Below are positions 48,183 to 56,707 of a stretch of DNA of 64,000 nucleotides, in pieces; position 1 is the stretch's first letter; each line of letters begins with the position of its first letter. The notes under the pieces are model-generated. The model did no database searches. It saw only the letters and a list, made by a program, of their open reading frames with translations, and had not been told where the DNA came from. The translations under genes were made by a program, and so were the position numbers. Source of the stretch: Lewinella sp041392765 (lineage in GTDB: Bacteria; Bacteroidota; Bacteroidia; Chitinophagales; Saprospiraceae). The stretch lies in contig JAWKLL010000011.1 of NCBI GenBank assembly GCA_041392765.1, forward strand, positions 1-64,000, written 5' to 3'.

Positions 48183-48585
48183 AAAAAGGGTATTTCTGGA
48201 CACGAACCTACTGATTTATGCTCACACTAATATCGACGTACCAAAGCAGCTCTTAATCCAACGTATAATAACAAATGAGAATACTATCATCAGTACACAG
48301 GTACTCAAAGAAGCAGCCAATGTCTTGTTCAGAAAATTTAGATTTCCTTGGTCTGCTATTAGAAGCGTTTTGCAGGAAATGGAATTAAATAACGAAGTAC
48401 ATACAAATAAGCCCTCCACGATTCAAGTGGCATGCTAAATAGCAGATCGGAACAGCTTCTCTTTCTATGATAGTCTTATTATAGCGGCAGCATTGGAGGC
48501 TGGTTGCACGGTACTATACTCGGAGGATTTGCAGCACGGGCAGGTCATTGAGCGGGTGCTGACCGTCAAAAATCCCTTTCTCTGA
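48172..48585 (+). pseudogene. PIN-domain toxin (VapC-like) with an in-frame stop
   Basis: 138 codons, interrupted by TAA at 48436-48438. Before the stop: RVFLDTNLLIYAHTN (first acidic metal residue, Asp10) and VLKEAANVLFRKF (Glu). After the stop, in the same frame: IADRNSFSFYDSLIIAAALE (conserved FYDSLIIAAA with Asp) and 'VLYSEDLQHGQVIERVLTVK', ending TGA 48583-48585. Full-length members cut tRNA or rRNA. A single substitution (for example AAA to TAA) would explain the stop; it is not an indel, so it may be real inactivation. The antitoxin stays intact. Confidence 0.78.
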
Positions 48586-48663
48586 TGGGTAAGTAGGTAG
48601 ATCGAGGCAGAGAATTGTTTAGAAAATTTTCCGAATCTTTGTAACAGAAAAAATAGCAATACC

Positions 48664-49263
48664 ATGTTCTACGCTTTCCAAGGATTCCGCCCTGTGGTTC
48701 ACCCTAGTGCTTATGTACATCCTCAAGCGGCTGTCACGGGCAATGTCATTATCGGTGCCGATGTGTATATAGGGCCAGGTGCCGCTATCCGTGGCGACTG
48801 GGGTGGTATTGTCATCGAAGATGGGTGCAATGTTCAGGAAAACTGTACCGTCCACATGTTTCCCGGTATCACGGTCAGGCTCAAGGAGGGTGCGCACATC
48901 GGGCATGGTGCCATTATTCACGGGGCACAGATAGGCAGGAACGTACTCGTCGGTATGAATAGCGTGATTATGGACGAATGTGTTGTAGCCGACGAATGTA
49001 TTATTGGTGCACTTACCTTCCTGAAAGCCCGCACACACATCCCCGCTCGAAGCTTGGTGGCGGGCAATCCCGGCAAAATCATTAAACAGGTGAGCGACGA
49101 AATGCTAGCATGGAAAACCCAAGGTACTCAACTCTACCAACAACTGCCCAGAGAACTTCACCAATCCCTTATCCCTTGCGAACCGCTTCGGGAAATCCCT
49201 GCCAATCTCCCTACTCAATCAACGGATTACACCACCTGGAAACAACACCAGCAAGAACCGTAA
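48664..49263 (+). CDS. paaY: PaaY-like left-handed beta-helix (gamma-carbonic anhydrase family) protein
   Basis: 199 residues, the length of PaaY. The N-terminus MFYAFQGFRPVVHPSAYVHP is typical; hexapeptide coils follow: AAVTGNVIIGADVYIGPGA, 'RGDWGGIVIEDGCNVQENC', 'VRLKEGAHIGHGAIIHGA', GRNVLVGMNSVIMDECVVAD. His residues in TVHMF and GHGAIIHG are the metal ligands. The C-terminal helix with 'LREIPA' belongs to PaaY proteins, which act as thioesterases in phenylacetate degradation in other bacteria; no other paa genes are in the window, so the substrate here is open. Confidence 0.82.
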   Translation: MFYAFQGFRPVVHPSAYVHPQAAVTGNVIIGADVYIGPGAAIRGDWGGIVIEDGCNVQENCTVHMFPGITVRLKEGAHIGHGAIIHGAQIGRNVLVGMNSVIMDECVVADECIIGALTFLKARTHIPARSLVAGNPGKIIKQVSDEMLAWKTQGTQLYQQLPRELHQSLIPCEPLREIPANLPTQSTDYTTWKQHQQEP

Positions 49264-49293
49264 CCCTCGTACTAGAAAGTACACTCAACTTAC

Positions 49294-51498
49294 TCACCCC
49301 AACACCGCCTGTTGTAGCGCAAAGGGCTGAGAATAAACCCGTTGCCCCGTAGCCGCAGCAATAGCATTGGCCAACGCACCAATAGCGGGCGGCAACGATG
49401 GCTCCCCTAACCCCGTGGGGTCAATGCCGTTTTCCACAAAGAACACTTCTATGGAGCGTGGCACTTCGTTATGGCGGATCAGTCGGTAACTATCAAAATT
49501 GCGTTGGCGAGGCATTCCATTTTCAAAAGTCATGGCAGCATACATGGCATGCCCAATACCGTCGATGATGCCACCTTCTATCTGGTTGCGCGCGCCTTCG
49601 GGATTTACGACAATACCACAGTCCACCGCACACCAAACCTTATCGATTTTTATCTTTTCAGCATCTCTCACCACATCTATTACTTGTGCCACATAGGAGT
49701 TATGGCAATAATAAGCAGCTACCCCTCTGTACACCCCTTCCCGTTGTTGCCCCCAGCCTGCTTTTTCCTTCACCAAGCGCAACACACCTGCATATCGCTC
49801 GGCATCGTAGTCGTTGTCTTTGCCTACGGGTTGTTGTAGTGCTTTATCAAACAGCGCCAACCGAAATTCAATAGGGTCTTGCTCCAATGCTTGTGCTACC
49901 TCATCTAAAAAAGCTTGTTCTGCCCCGGCAATAAAATTCGACCGTGGTGCCCGCCAAGCTCCTGTAGAGATATTCGTCTCTCGTTTGAGGTTTTCCACCC
50001 AGTAGTTTTCTATGGCACCGGCAGGGAATCGGTTCGCAAACACGGGGCTTTCATTAGCGCCTGTGCCCCTGATGTGGAGCGCCGTCAGTTGATTATCCTT
50101 ATCGATCGCAGCCCGGTATGTCACCATGTAATCAGGTCGATAAGTGCCTTGCGTCATATCATCTTCGCGGGTATAGACCAATTTCACAGGCGCTTGTATT
50201 TGCCGGGAAATTGCTGCCGCCTCCAAAGCAAAATTGCCGTACAAACGGCGGCCAAAACCACCTCCCATACGGGTCATCATGATTTCAATCTGGCTTTCTT
50301 CCATCTTCAACAACGATGCCGCCGACTTCCGGAGAAATTCCGGTGTTTGTATCGGGCCTTCCAACAAAGCTTTTTCTGCCGTTACGTGGGCAAAAAAGTT
50401 CATGGGTTCCATCGTATTATGCGCTAGAAAAGGAGCGGAGTAGGTAGCTTCTATCACCCGTTCCGCATTGGCAAAAGCCGCTTCGGGGTTGCCATCTTTC
50501 CGATCTGTATTTCCTTTGCCATTTTTCAGCAGGTCGGCGAGGGCTGTCGTGTGCATAGTGGAATCTTCCGGAGGTGTTACGGTATCCCAAGCTACCTGTA
50601 TGGCTTTTTTGGCCTTCATCACTTGCCAAGTGGTATCGCCTACAATGGCTACCAATTCCGTAAATGCGTTTGTATCCGACCATTGCACCTCCATCCCCTC
50701 CGGCTGGGTGTTGATAGTGAGAACGTGTCGAATGCCCGGCATACTGGCCACACGCTCTTTTTCTACCGACTTGAGGCGCATACCAAACGCAGGAGGATGC
50801 ACGATCATGGCCGTCAGCATACCTTCTTTGTAAACGTCAATACCGAACAAAGGCTCACCTTGCACAATTTTTCGGCCATCCACATTCTTTTGTCCTTTTC
50901 CTATGATCGTAAACTGGGCAGGATCCTTCAACGCCACTTCCTCTGGCACAGGCACATTAGAAGCCGCTTGCGCCAACTCGCCATAGCCCGCCTGCTTGGC
51001 AGTCGCTTTGTGGTAAACTACACCTGCTTCGGTGGTCAATTCATCCACTGGAACTTGCCATTGCTCGGCGGCGGCTTGCATGAGCAGATGTCGTGCCGTC
51101 GCACCGGCCATACGCAGGCTCGTCCAACCTTGCCGAATCGACTGGCTACCTCCTGCCAACTGGCGGGTAAAACGCTCCGTATTCAAGCCTGCTTGCTCAA
51201 CGACGACCTGCTTCCAATCTACATCCAACTCCTCGGCCACAATCATCGGCATAGCCGTTTTTACATTTTGGCCAATCTCCGGGTTGGGAGAATAGATGGT
51301 TACCACGCCGTTATCGCCAATTTTTAGAAAGCCGTTCACTTCGTACCAAGTGTCTGGTAGTATCAGCGAATCCGCTGCTTCGGCTGTTTCGGCAGGTGTG
51401 CAGCCCGCCAACCAGTTGAAACCCAGCACCATGCCACCTCCAGCAGCTACCGATACTTTGAGAAACGAACGTCGGTTATATCCTGTCTTGATCTTCAT
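49294..51498 (-). CDS. molybdopterin-binding subunit of a xanthine-oxidase-type hydroxylase (IorB-like), Tat lipoprotein
   Basis: 734 residues, the size of isoquinoline 1-oxidoreductase beta subunits. A twin-arginine signal NRRSFLKVSVAAGG (Arg9-Arg10) ends in a lipobox-like NWLAGC (Cys33). Domain pieces: 'VTIYSPNPEIGQNVKTAMPM', GGSQSIRQGWTSLR, 'GIDVYKEGMLTAMIVHPPAF', 'MGGGFGRRLYGNFALEAAAI', TGAWRAPRSNFIAG, 'VWCAVDCGIVVNPEGARNQI', and GLGEPSLPPAIGALANAIAA with the catalytic Glu. It should act outside the cytoplasmic membrane on an aldehyde or N-heterocycle. The Fe-S subunit gene is 24 bases upstream; no FAD subunit is present, as in IorAB. Confidence 0.88.
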   Translation of the reverse strand: MKIKTGYNRRSFLKVSVAAGGGMVLGFNWLAGCTPAETAEAADSLILPDTWYEVNGFLKIGDNGVVTIYSPNPEIGQNVKTAMPMIVAEELDVDWKQVVVEQAGLNTERFTRQLAGGSQSIRQGWTSLRMAGATARHLLMQAAAEQWQVPVDELTTEAGVVYHKATAKQAGYGELAQAASNVPVPEEVALKDPAQFTIIGKGQKNVDGRKIVQGEPLFGIDVYKEGMLTAMIVHPPAFGMRLKSVEKERVASMPGIRHVLTINTQPEGMEVQWSDTNAFTELVAIVGDTTWQVMKAKKAIQVAWDTVTPPEDSTMHTTALADLLKNGKGNTDRKDGNPEAAFANAERVIEATYSAPFLAHNTMEPMNFFAHVTAEKALLEGPIQTPEFLRKSAASLLKMEESQIEIMMTRMGGGFGRRLYGNFALEAAAISRQIQAPVKLVYTREDDMTQGTYRPDYMVTYRAAIDKDNQLTALHIRGTGANESPVFANRFPAGAIENYWVENLKRETNISTGAWRAPRSNFIAGAEQAFLDEVAQALEQDPIEFRLALFDKALQQPVGKDNDYDAERYAGVLRLVKEKAGWGQQREGVYRGVAAYYCHNSYVAQVIDVVRDAEKIKIDKVWCAVDCGIVVNPEGARNQIEGGIIDGIGHAMYAAMTFENGMPRQRNFDSYRLIRHNEVPRSIEVFFVENGIDPTGLGEPSLPPAIGALANAIAAATGQRVYSQPFALQQAVLG

Positions 51499-51522
51499 AT
51501 CGCTTATTTTTGGCGGGGGTTA

Positions 51523-51984
51523 CTATTGGTTTTGTTCAGCAGCCGTCTTCACCGCTGCATGTATGCGCAGATAGGTACCACAGCGGCACAAATTGCCTTG
51601 CATACGCGCATTAATTTCCTCGTCTGTGGGGTTTGGATTTTCGTTCAATAGCGCAACTGCCGTCATGATCTGCCCGGCTTGGCAATATCCGCACTGGGGG
51701 ACATCATGTGCCAACCAGGCTTTTTGAACTGGATGATCTCCCTTTTCCGAAAGACCTTCAATCGTCGTTACCGTCTGGCTCCCTACTGCCGAAACGGGTA
51801 GTGAGCAAGAACGCATGGCTACACCGTTCAGATGCACCGTACAGGCGCCACATTGCCCAATACCACAACCAAATTTAGTACCCAGCAGCCGCAAATGATC
51901 CCTCAGCACCCACAGCAAGGGTGTATCGGCATCTGCATTTACTTCCTGCTTTTTCCCGTTTACTTGAAGCTGATAAACTGGCAT
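51523..51984 (-). CDS. [2Fe-2S] subunit of xanthine-oxidase-type hydroxylase (IorA-like)
   Basis: 153 residues. Two clusters: plant-ferredoxin type CGIGQCGACTVHLNGVAMRS with Cys40, 45, 48, 60, and the C-terminal pair Cys98/Cys101 (CGYCQAGQIM) with Cys133/Cys135 (NLCRCGTY). It carries electrons from the molybdenum site in the next gene to an external acceptor, probably a cytochrome. It has no own Tat signal, so it is likely exported bound to the Tat-bearing large subunit. A MITE ends 21 bases before its start codon. Confidence 0.9.
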   Translation of the reverse strand: MPVYQLQVNGKKQEVNADADTPLLWVLRDHLRLLGTKFGCGIGQCGACTVHLNGVAMRSCSLPVSAVGSQTVTTIEGLSEKGDHPVQKAWLAHDVPQCGYCQAGQIMTAVALLNENPNPTDEEINARMQGNLCRCGTYLRIHAAVKTAAEQNQ

Positions 51985-52004
51985 ATCGAAGAATTTTGGG
52001 TCTT

Positions 52005-52208
52005 AGAGTATGTTTTGAAATTTATTGGGTATTATTATTAGTTTTGAAAGCAAGACAAAATATTCCAAAGTGCTTCCTGCTTTTCAAGGATTAAAGAACC
52101 GTGGCGTCGGAATAAAAACTTCATTTAGCTCGCTAAATTCAGTTTTGATTCCTTAGCCAGAACCTTTAATCGTTGAAAATCAGTTCGCAAAATTTCAAAA
52201 CATACTCT
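52005..52208. mobile_element. MITE-like element, family C-related, copy 2
   Basis: Left AGAGTATGTTTTGAAATTT and right AAATTTCAAAACATACTCT, a perfect 19-base inverted repeat, 204 bp apart end to end, no ORF. It shares the outer AGAGTATGT with the element at 46412-46586 but a different inner sequence. It abuts the start of the iorA-like gene. Confidence 0.75.
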
Positions 52209-52243
52209 TATCGACTTGTTTTTGAAAATGGTATCTTCAGGCA

Positions 52244-52316
52244 TTCACACATCAAACATCACACATCACACATCAAACATCACACATCAAACATCACACA
52301 TCACACATCAAACATC
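52244..52316. repeat. ACACATCA/AACATC microsatellite
   Basis: About 73 bases of alternating CACACATCA and AACATC units. It reaches into the stop codon of the lytic transglycosylase gene on the minus strand (the final Val-stop is coded by repeat sequence). Units are 6-9 bases with no spacers, so it is not a CRISPR array. Confidence 0.85.
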
Positions 52317-53237
52317 CCCCGGTATCCGCACCTCATAAACTTTCCCTGATTTATTCGTCAGCTTACTACTTACCAACCAAGGATTATAGATTTTTAGCAT
52401 ACGATAAGAAACACCTTGCTCCTTGGCAAAATCGCCCCAACTGCTGATGGAAGTGTCCACTTTCACCACCCTAAAATCTTTCAATGGGTTGTAATAGTCT
52501 TCTTTATCCAAATAAAAGCCGTACTCCCGTGGGTGTTCCATGATGTATTTGAGGGCTACCAGACGAAAATAGTAGCGTGAAGTTTCTTCATTCAGGTTCA
52601 AATCGAAGTAGTTGTCGGTGCGTTGTTCCGCCAGATGCTTGCTCATATTGCCACCTCCCATATTGTAGGCTGCTGCGGCATTGGCCCAAGAGCCAAACCT
52701 GTTGCGCAGCGATTTGAGGTATTTTGCAGCTGCCCGAGTGGACTTTTCTAAATGGTAGCGCTCGTCGATCTCTTCACTAATTTCCAAACCGTAGTCTGTA
52801 CCTGTACCTTTCATAAACTGCCATATCCCCTTAGCACCCGCTGGCGACACCGCATTGCGCAGCGAACTTTCCGCCACGGCAATGAATTTGAGGTCTGCGG
52901 GTACTCCTTCTTCCTCCAGTATTCTGTCCATCACTGGAAAGAAACGCATCGTGGACTTTATAGCCAAAATGGTACTGGATTGCCAATAAGCATTCACTGT
53001 TAATTCCCGATCTAAGCGCTCACTTACATCGAAATTATCCATAGGCAAGGGTTCTCCACAGAAAGAAAAGGACTTATCCAAATCCATTGCCTTTACAATT
53101 TGGGGAATATTATCTGTTGGCTCCCAATCATACTTCTTTTGGGATCCTTCTTCACCTACTTTGCTAGCAATTAAAACGAAGGAAACGGCCAACAACAACA
53201 ACCCCGCATGAATACCCATTTTGGACTTTCTGCTCAT
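52308..53237 (-). CDS. lytic murein transglycosylase (SLT domain)
   Basis: 309 residues. Cleaves the MurNAc-GlcNAc bond of peptidoglycan with 1,6-anhydro product, in the periplasm. Signal/anchor segment HAGLLLLAVSFVLIASKV; the SLT domain begins VMDRILEEEGVPADLKFIAV with the catalytic Glu123 in AESSLRN, then SPAGAKGIWQFMKGTGTDYG, 'STRAAAKYLKSLRNRFGSW' and AAAYNMGGGNMS. A short C-terminal unit (YRMLKIYNPWLVSSKLTN) resembles one LysM-like repeat. Its 3' end runs into a microsatellite. Confidence 0.9.
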   Translation of the reverse strand: MSRKSKMGIHAGLLLLAVSFVLIASKVGEEGSQKKYDWEPTDNIPQIVKAMDLDKSFSFCGEPLPMDNFDVSERLDRELTVNAYWQSSTILAIKSTMRFFPVMDRILEEEGVPADLKFIAVAESSLRNAVSPAGAKGIWQFMKGTGTDYGLEISEEIDERYHLEKSTRAAAKYLKSLRNRFGSWANAAAAYNMGGGNMSKHLAEQRTDNYFDLNLNEETSRYYFRLVALKYIMEHPREYGFYLDKEDYYNPLKDFRVVKVDTSISSWGDFAKEQGVSYRMLKIYNPWLVSSKLTNKSGKVYEVRIPGDV

Positions 53238-53257
53238 GATACATCTTTTGTTGCCAC

Positions 53258-53265
53258 CAAAGATA
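53258..53265 (-). promoter_or_regulatory. -7 box of the transglycosylase gene (TATCTTTG)
   Basis: Minus strand TATCTTTG, 20 bases before the start codon at 53237; no TTTG at the usual -33 distance. Confidence 0.4.
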
Positions 53266-53352
53266 ATGATAAAAAATTAGTCCATGCTCTTTAATACAAA
53301 ATTTTGGTTTGAAGCAGCAGACTGAACTTTAACCCATCAAGCGGCCAAGCCA

Positions 53353-54363
53353 CTACTCTGCAAAGAAGAAATCGTATGCCCATAGTACTTTGCCAATCAC
53401 CTGATCTTGAACGATCATAAAATCGTCGTCCTGGGTGTATGCATAGTAGGAAGTAACCTCTTCGGGTTGGATGGTAACACCCGTTTTGGGGTCAGTAAAA
53501 GGTTTGGGGTAAATTGGGAACAGCGTGACGGAAACGCGTTGCTGGTCGGTATCTTCCAAGGTAATTACCGCGAAAGGCACTTGCTGCAAGATAGCTGTTT
53601 TTTCCCTATTTTCATTATTAAAACCCGCAGCAATTACCGATTCAAAATTACCCCGAAAGGCATCAAGACTACCTGGCTTTAAAGGAGCTTGTTTACGCGG
53701 TGACAAGGGGTAAAAAGGCACCACTTCCCCCGCGGAATTACTCCTGAAATCAACCACGAATGATTTGTCTTGCTGTTTGGGGTATTCCACGCTCACCAAT
53801 GCCACCTTCTCGTAAGGACATCCAAAAAGCGTGCGGTCGCGCCAGTCATCACCTATCAAACTGTATCTGAAGCGAATATTACCTTCCCAGTTTGGAAGTT
53901 CAGCCACATAGGGCTGCTCCGCACCTTCTATGATGATATGCGTACCCCGTTCGTCACTGGTGCCTCCGCCTATGTAATAGGCTTTCAACAAGTCGTCGTT
54001 CTTGCCGTAAATTTCCACCTTAATACCATGACTGGCCAACGTTTTTACCATATTAGGAACAGCCGCATCAGAAGGCTTAAAGCGCATCTGCACCTGATCG
54101 ATCGCTGAAAGCAAATTTTCGATAGCATCGGGCCGAGCCTTATGTTTACCATTATACCTCCACCCATCCTTTTCTCGGGTAAGGGTAGTTTTATTACCGT
54201 TTCTGTCGGCGAGAAACACCTTAAAAACCTGTTCGCGAGGTACGGCAAAAGCCCTATCGGCACCCGCCAACGAAGTGGCTTTATCTTCTTGCATTTGCGT
54301 CATCCACCAGGCACCGCCCCCTAGTAGTAATACAGCCAATAACATCCAAAGCGTTCGTTTCAT
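53353..54363 (-). CDS. DUF4340 domain-containing membrane-anchored protein
   Basis: 336 residues from ATG 54363 (an alternative start at 54378 adds five). One N-terminal membrane segment (LWMLLAVLLLGGGAWWMTQM), then the DUF4340 beta-sandwich: 'FAVPREQVFKVFLADRNGNK', TLTREKDGWRYNGKHKARPD, 'NLLSAIDQVQMRFKPSDA', and KVEIYGKNDDLLKAYYIGG. In other bacteria the domain accompanies gliding-type ABC (GldA/F/G-like) components, but none is adjacent here. The exposed part should face the periplasm. Function not established. Confidence 0.8.
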   Translation of the reverse strand: MKRTLWMLLAVLLLGGGAWWMTQMQEDKATSLAGADRAFAVPREQVFKVFLADRNGNKTTLTREKDGWRYNGKHKARPDAIENLLSAIDQVQMRFKPSDAAVPNMVKTLASHGIKVEIYGKNDDLLKAYYIGGGTSDERGTHIIIEGAEQPYVAELPNWEGNIRFRYSLIGDDWRDRTLFGCPYEKVALVSVEYPKQQDKSFVVDFRSNSAGEVVPFYPLSPRKQAPLKPGSLDAFRGNFESVIAAGFNNENREKTAILQQVPFAVITLEDTDQQRVSVTLFPIYPKPFTDPKTGVTIQPEEVTSYYAYTQDDDFMIVQDQVIGKVLWAYDFFFAE

Positions 54364-54478
54364 AAAAAGTCTTTTCAATATAAACTACAAAGTTGGCCTT
54401 AAAGGCATAAAAAAACAAGGGCTATTGTGTGAATGATACAAAAGCCATGACGAAAGCACCCAAATGTAAACCACGTGA

Positions 54479-54934
54479 CTATCCCCTCCGTTGCGATAAG
54501 GTAGGAAACGTAGCTCCTGTGTAATGATGGAAGGGTTGGCCACTTTGCACAGGAAACTGGTACTGCTTTGCAAAGCCTGCTAGGAGGGCATGAATTTCAG
54601 CAGCATCCACCAAACGTGAATCTGGGCGCAGCAGGAAGCCAATTTGGTCAATTTTTCCATCTGCTGACCAAAACACGTGCAACCAGAGCTTCACTCCGTT
54701 CAAGTCAAAAGATTGCGCCTCTGCGTAGGCATCGATGGCTTGTTGCATTTCTAACCAACTCTCAAAAGCACGGGTTATATCGCCCCCTGTGGCCTCTAAT
54801 AGTGACTGCGGATGAGAACCTGTCAGTTGTTCATAGCGTGCTTCTTCCGTCCCCAGTACCATCACTTTGTCCATTTGGGCAAAACCAGCGATCGAGGAAA
54901 TACTAAACACCAAAATCAGCATCAATCTTTTCAT
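54479..54934 (-). CDS. secreted protein of unknown function
   Basis: 151 residues from ATG 54934; signal peptide MKRLMLILVFSISSIAGFAQ. The rest, MDKVMVLGTEEARYEQLTGS ... 'WLEMQQAIDAYAEAQSFDLN', 'VKLWLHVFWSADGKIDQIGF' and 'DAAEIHALLAGFAKQYQFPV', resembles small periplasmic TonB_C-like sandwich proteins, but I cannot name a family. The in-frame extension to 55039 adds no signal-like sequence. It precedes the DUF4340 gene on the same strand. Confidence 0.7.
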   Translation of the reverse strand: MKRLMLILVFSISSIAGFAQMDKVMVLGTEEARYEQLTGSHPQSLLEATGGDITRAFESWLEMQQAIDAYAEAQSFDLNGVKLWLHVFWSADGKIDQIGFLLRPDSRLVDAAEIHALLAGFAKQYQFPVQSGQPFHHYTGATFPTLSQRRG

Positions 54935-55159
54935 TTTGGGAAATTTTAGGAGGGTGTCCCCCAACTGTTGAATAAGTAAAATTGTTAGACATAGCAAAGG
55001 TAAAGAATTATCCGAGGATGAATTGAACGTATTTCCCAAGACGTTCGTCTAAAGAATTGGTAAAAACAATAAAAACTTTGCATCTTTACTGCTGTGTTAA
55101 CGTCCAAAGTCATTGGTTATCGCAATAGCCATCTTTAACACACTTGAATAAGATTCAAC

Positions 55160-55765
55160 ATGATCATTGACGTAATATGCCTAGTCTTGGGCGTGTACGG
55201 TTTCTGGGTAGGCTACTCCAAAGGTATCATTAGCACTGTGCTGACCACTGCCTCTTATTTGCTAGGAGCCATGGCCGCTGCTAAGTTTAGCCCCACGGTG
55301 TCAGTCATGCTACAAGACTTTTTTGATGCACCCGGAGCCATTATGTTGGCGGCAGGTTTTGTGCTTACTTTTATTCTAACGCTCATCCTTTTCCGTATGT
55401 TGGCCAACGGGTTGGAAGGTATGCTAGAGGCTGTGGATATTAATTTCGTCAATCAAGTATTAGGTGGCGGGGTATCTATGCTGTTCTTTGTCTTTATCTT
55501 CAGTGTACTCGTCGTCTTTGCCGACAATTCCCGAATGATCGACGACGACACCAAAGAAACTTCCCTCACCTTCAATGTACTACAACCCATGCCTTCCTTA
55601 GCTTGGGAAGCAGGAAAGAATGTATGGCCCGTATTTCAGGAATTTTACCACCATACCATGGATATGATGGATCAGATTAACACCCAAGTAGAAAGGCAGG
55701 AAAATGACCAGTTTTTCGACATTGAAGAGGATGAGGACGCTGATGGTACTCCTCGGCGATATTAA
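55160..55765 (+). CDS. CvpA-family membrane protein
   Basis: 201 residues. Four hydrophobic segments in the first 130 residues (for example IIDVICLVLGVYGFWVGYSK, 'IMLAAGFVLTFILTLILFRM', 'VSMLFFVFIFSVLVVFA'), then a polar acidic tail (FDIEEDEDADGTPRRY). The opening IIDV---LG-YGF--GY-KG matches the CvpA/YqxB pattern (colicin V production protein), an inner-membrane family with no settled biochemical role. It ends 4 bases into the last codon of the convergent gene. Confidence 0.8.
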   Translation: MIIDVICLVLGVYGFWVGYSKGIISTVLTTASYLLGAMAAAKFSPTVSVMLQDFFDAPGAIMLAAGFVLTFILTLILFRMLANGLEGMLEAVDINFVNQVLGGGVSMLFFVFIFSVLVVFADNSRMIDDDTKETSLTFNVLQPMPSLAWEAGKNVWPVFQEFYHHTMDMMDQINTQVERQENDQFFDIEEDEDADGTPRRY

Positions 55766-56239
55766 TCAGGATATCCATTCCACTGTCGCCACACAGATAC
55801 GATGAGCCGGATGGGCAGTACTACACAGGCAATAACAGCTGCTACACCAAATAGTATCATCTCACTACGGATAAACTGCATCATGGGTTGCTGCTGCACC
55901 AATGGCAGTGCGCCCACAATGGACTCTATGCCATTCTCATCTAAAAAAGTCTGAAAATAGTTGATTTCCTGTACCAGAAAGAAGACTATGTAAATACACA
56001 AAAACACCAACGCTATTTTGACATATTTCCAACGCGCTAAAAAAGTATAACGCAATTGAAATATATAGCGCGTGAACATAATCGCTACCGCAATAAACAG
56101 CAAATTGCTCCAAAGGAAGCGGTAGTCAGGAATGATGTATAAGATAGGCTACCAATATTCCCGCTGCTACTACCAAAATTATCAACAACCAAACTCCCTC
56201 TAATTGTAACCGCAGCGAATGCGTAGCTGTACTCTCCAT
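55762..56239 (-). CDS. small integral membrane protein (one frameshift)
   Basis: Unrecognised family. ATG 56239 opens with MESTATHSLRLQLEGVWLLI and a helix (LLIILVVAAGILVAYLI); a shift near 56115 (HH-SDYRFLW) joins this to the frame 55762-56103, which has two more helices (LLFIAVAIMFTRYIF, 'VKIALVFLCIYIVFFLV') and a last one (MILFGVAAVIACVVLPI). About 159 residues with four helices. It converges with cvpA, overlapping by 4 bases at the ends. The shifted reading upstream is convincing, because the frame keeps a membrane pattern. Confidence 0.65.
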
Positions 56240-56412
56240 GTTTTTCTCAGTGTGTCTGCAAAATTACAATAAACTTTTTGAATACAGAAAAGGGATAAAA
56301 ACTAGTTACAAATTGATTTTTTATACATATATTTTCAATAAAATATATTTCCTTATCAATTTATAACCAGAGCAATACAAAATAGTTAAAAGTATTATTA
56401 AAAAAAATTACC

Positions 56413-56597
56413 TACATTTGTGACCTGAAAAAAAACGTCCGTCATAAAAACGTACTTTTCAAAACACCTATTCTCAAAGACTAACGTATTACTTGGAAAA
56501 CTACACAACCCAAGTTTATAATATACACAAAAATTAATTTTTGTAGGTTAACTACAAGGGGATTCGAGAGAGCATTTGATGCTCTCTCTTTTTATTT
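56413..56597 (+). ncRNA. candidate small RNA (promoter plus terminator, no ORF)
   Basis: TACATTTG (TAnnTTTG) at 56413-56420 predicts a start near 56427; a perfect hairpin GAGAGAGCAT-TTG-ATGCTCTCTC at 56566-56588 with a following TTTTTATTTT ends it. The enclosed 140-170 bases have no ORF of note on the plus strand. The -33 element is not clear. This is an inference from signals only. Confidence 0.4.
56566..56597 (+). terminator. intrinsic terminator
   Basis: Perfect 10-pair stem GAGAGAGCAT / ATGCTCTCTC with a TTG loop, followed by TTTTTATTTT. It is over 320 bases beyond the nearest gene on the plus strand, so it most likely ends a non-coding transcript. Confidence 0.8.
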
Positions 56598-56653
56598 TCA
56601 AAATTGACATCATTGCTGCAACGACTCCAAGGATTGCATTACACCGTGATGAA

Positions 56654-56707
56654 TAGAAGTTATGTAGGGAAATTTGTATGCGCTTCAAATATCTTTTTAC
56701 GCATGCT
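56654..56707. mobile_element. MITE-like element, family A, fragment
   Basis: TAGAAGTTATGTAGG then AAATTTGTATGCGCTTCAAA and ATATCTTTTTACGCATGC match the left 48 bases of the copy at 21983-22115; the remainder is missing, so this is a truncated copy. Confidence 0.65.

Noticed and set aside
50551..51327. 258-codon plus-strand ORF opposite the molybdopterin subunit gene
   Set aside because: Shadow frame; the minus-strand gene has complete domains from start to end.
52244..52316. Possible CRISPR-like array
   Set aside because: Units are 6-9 bases with no unique spacers; it is a microsatellite. No cas genes are nearby.
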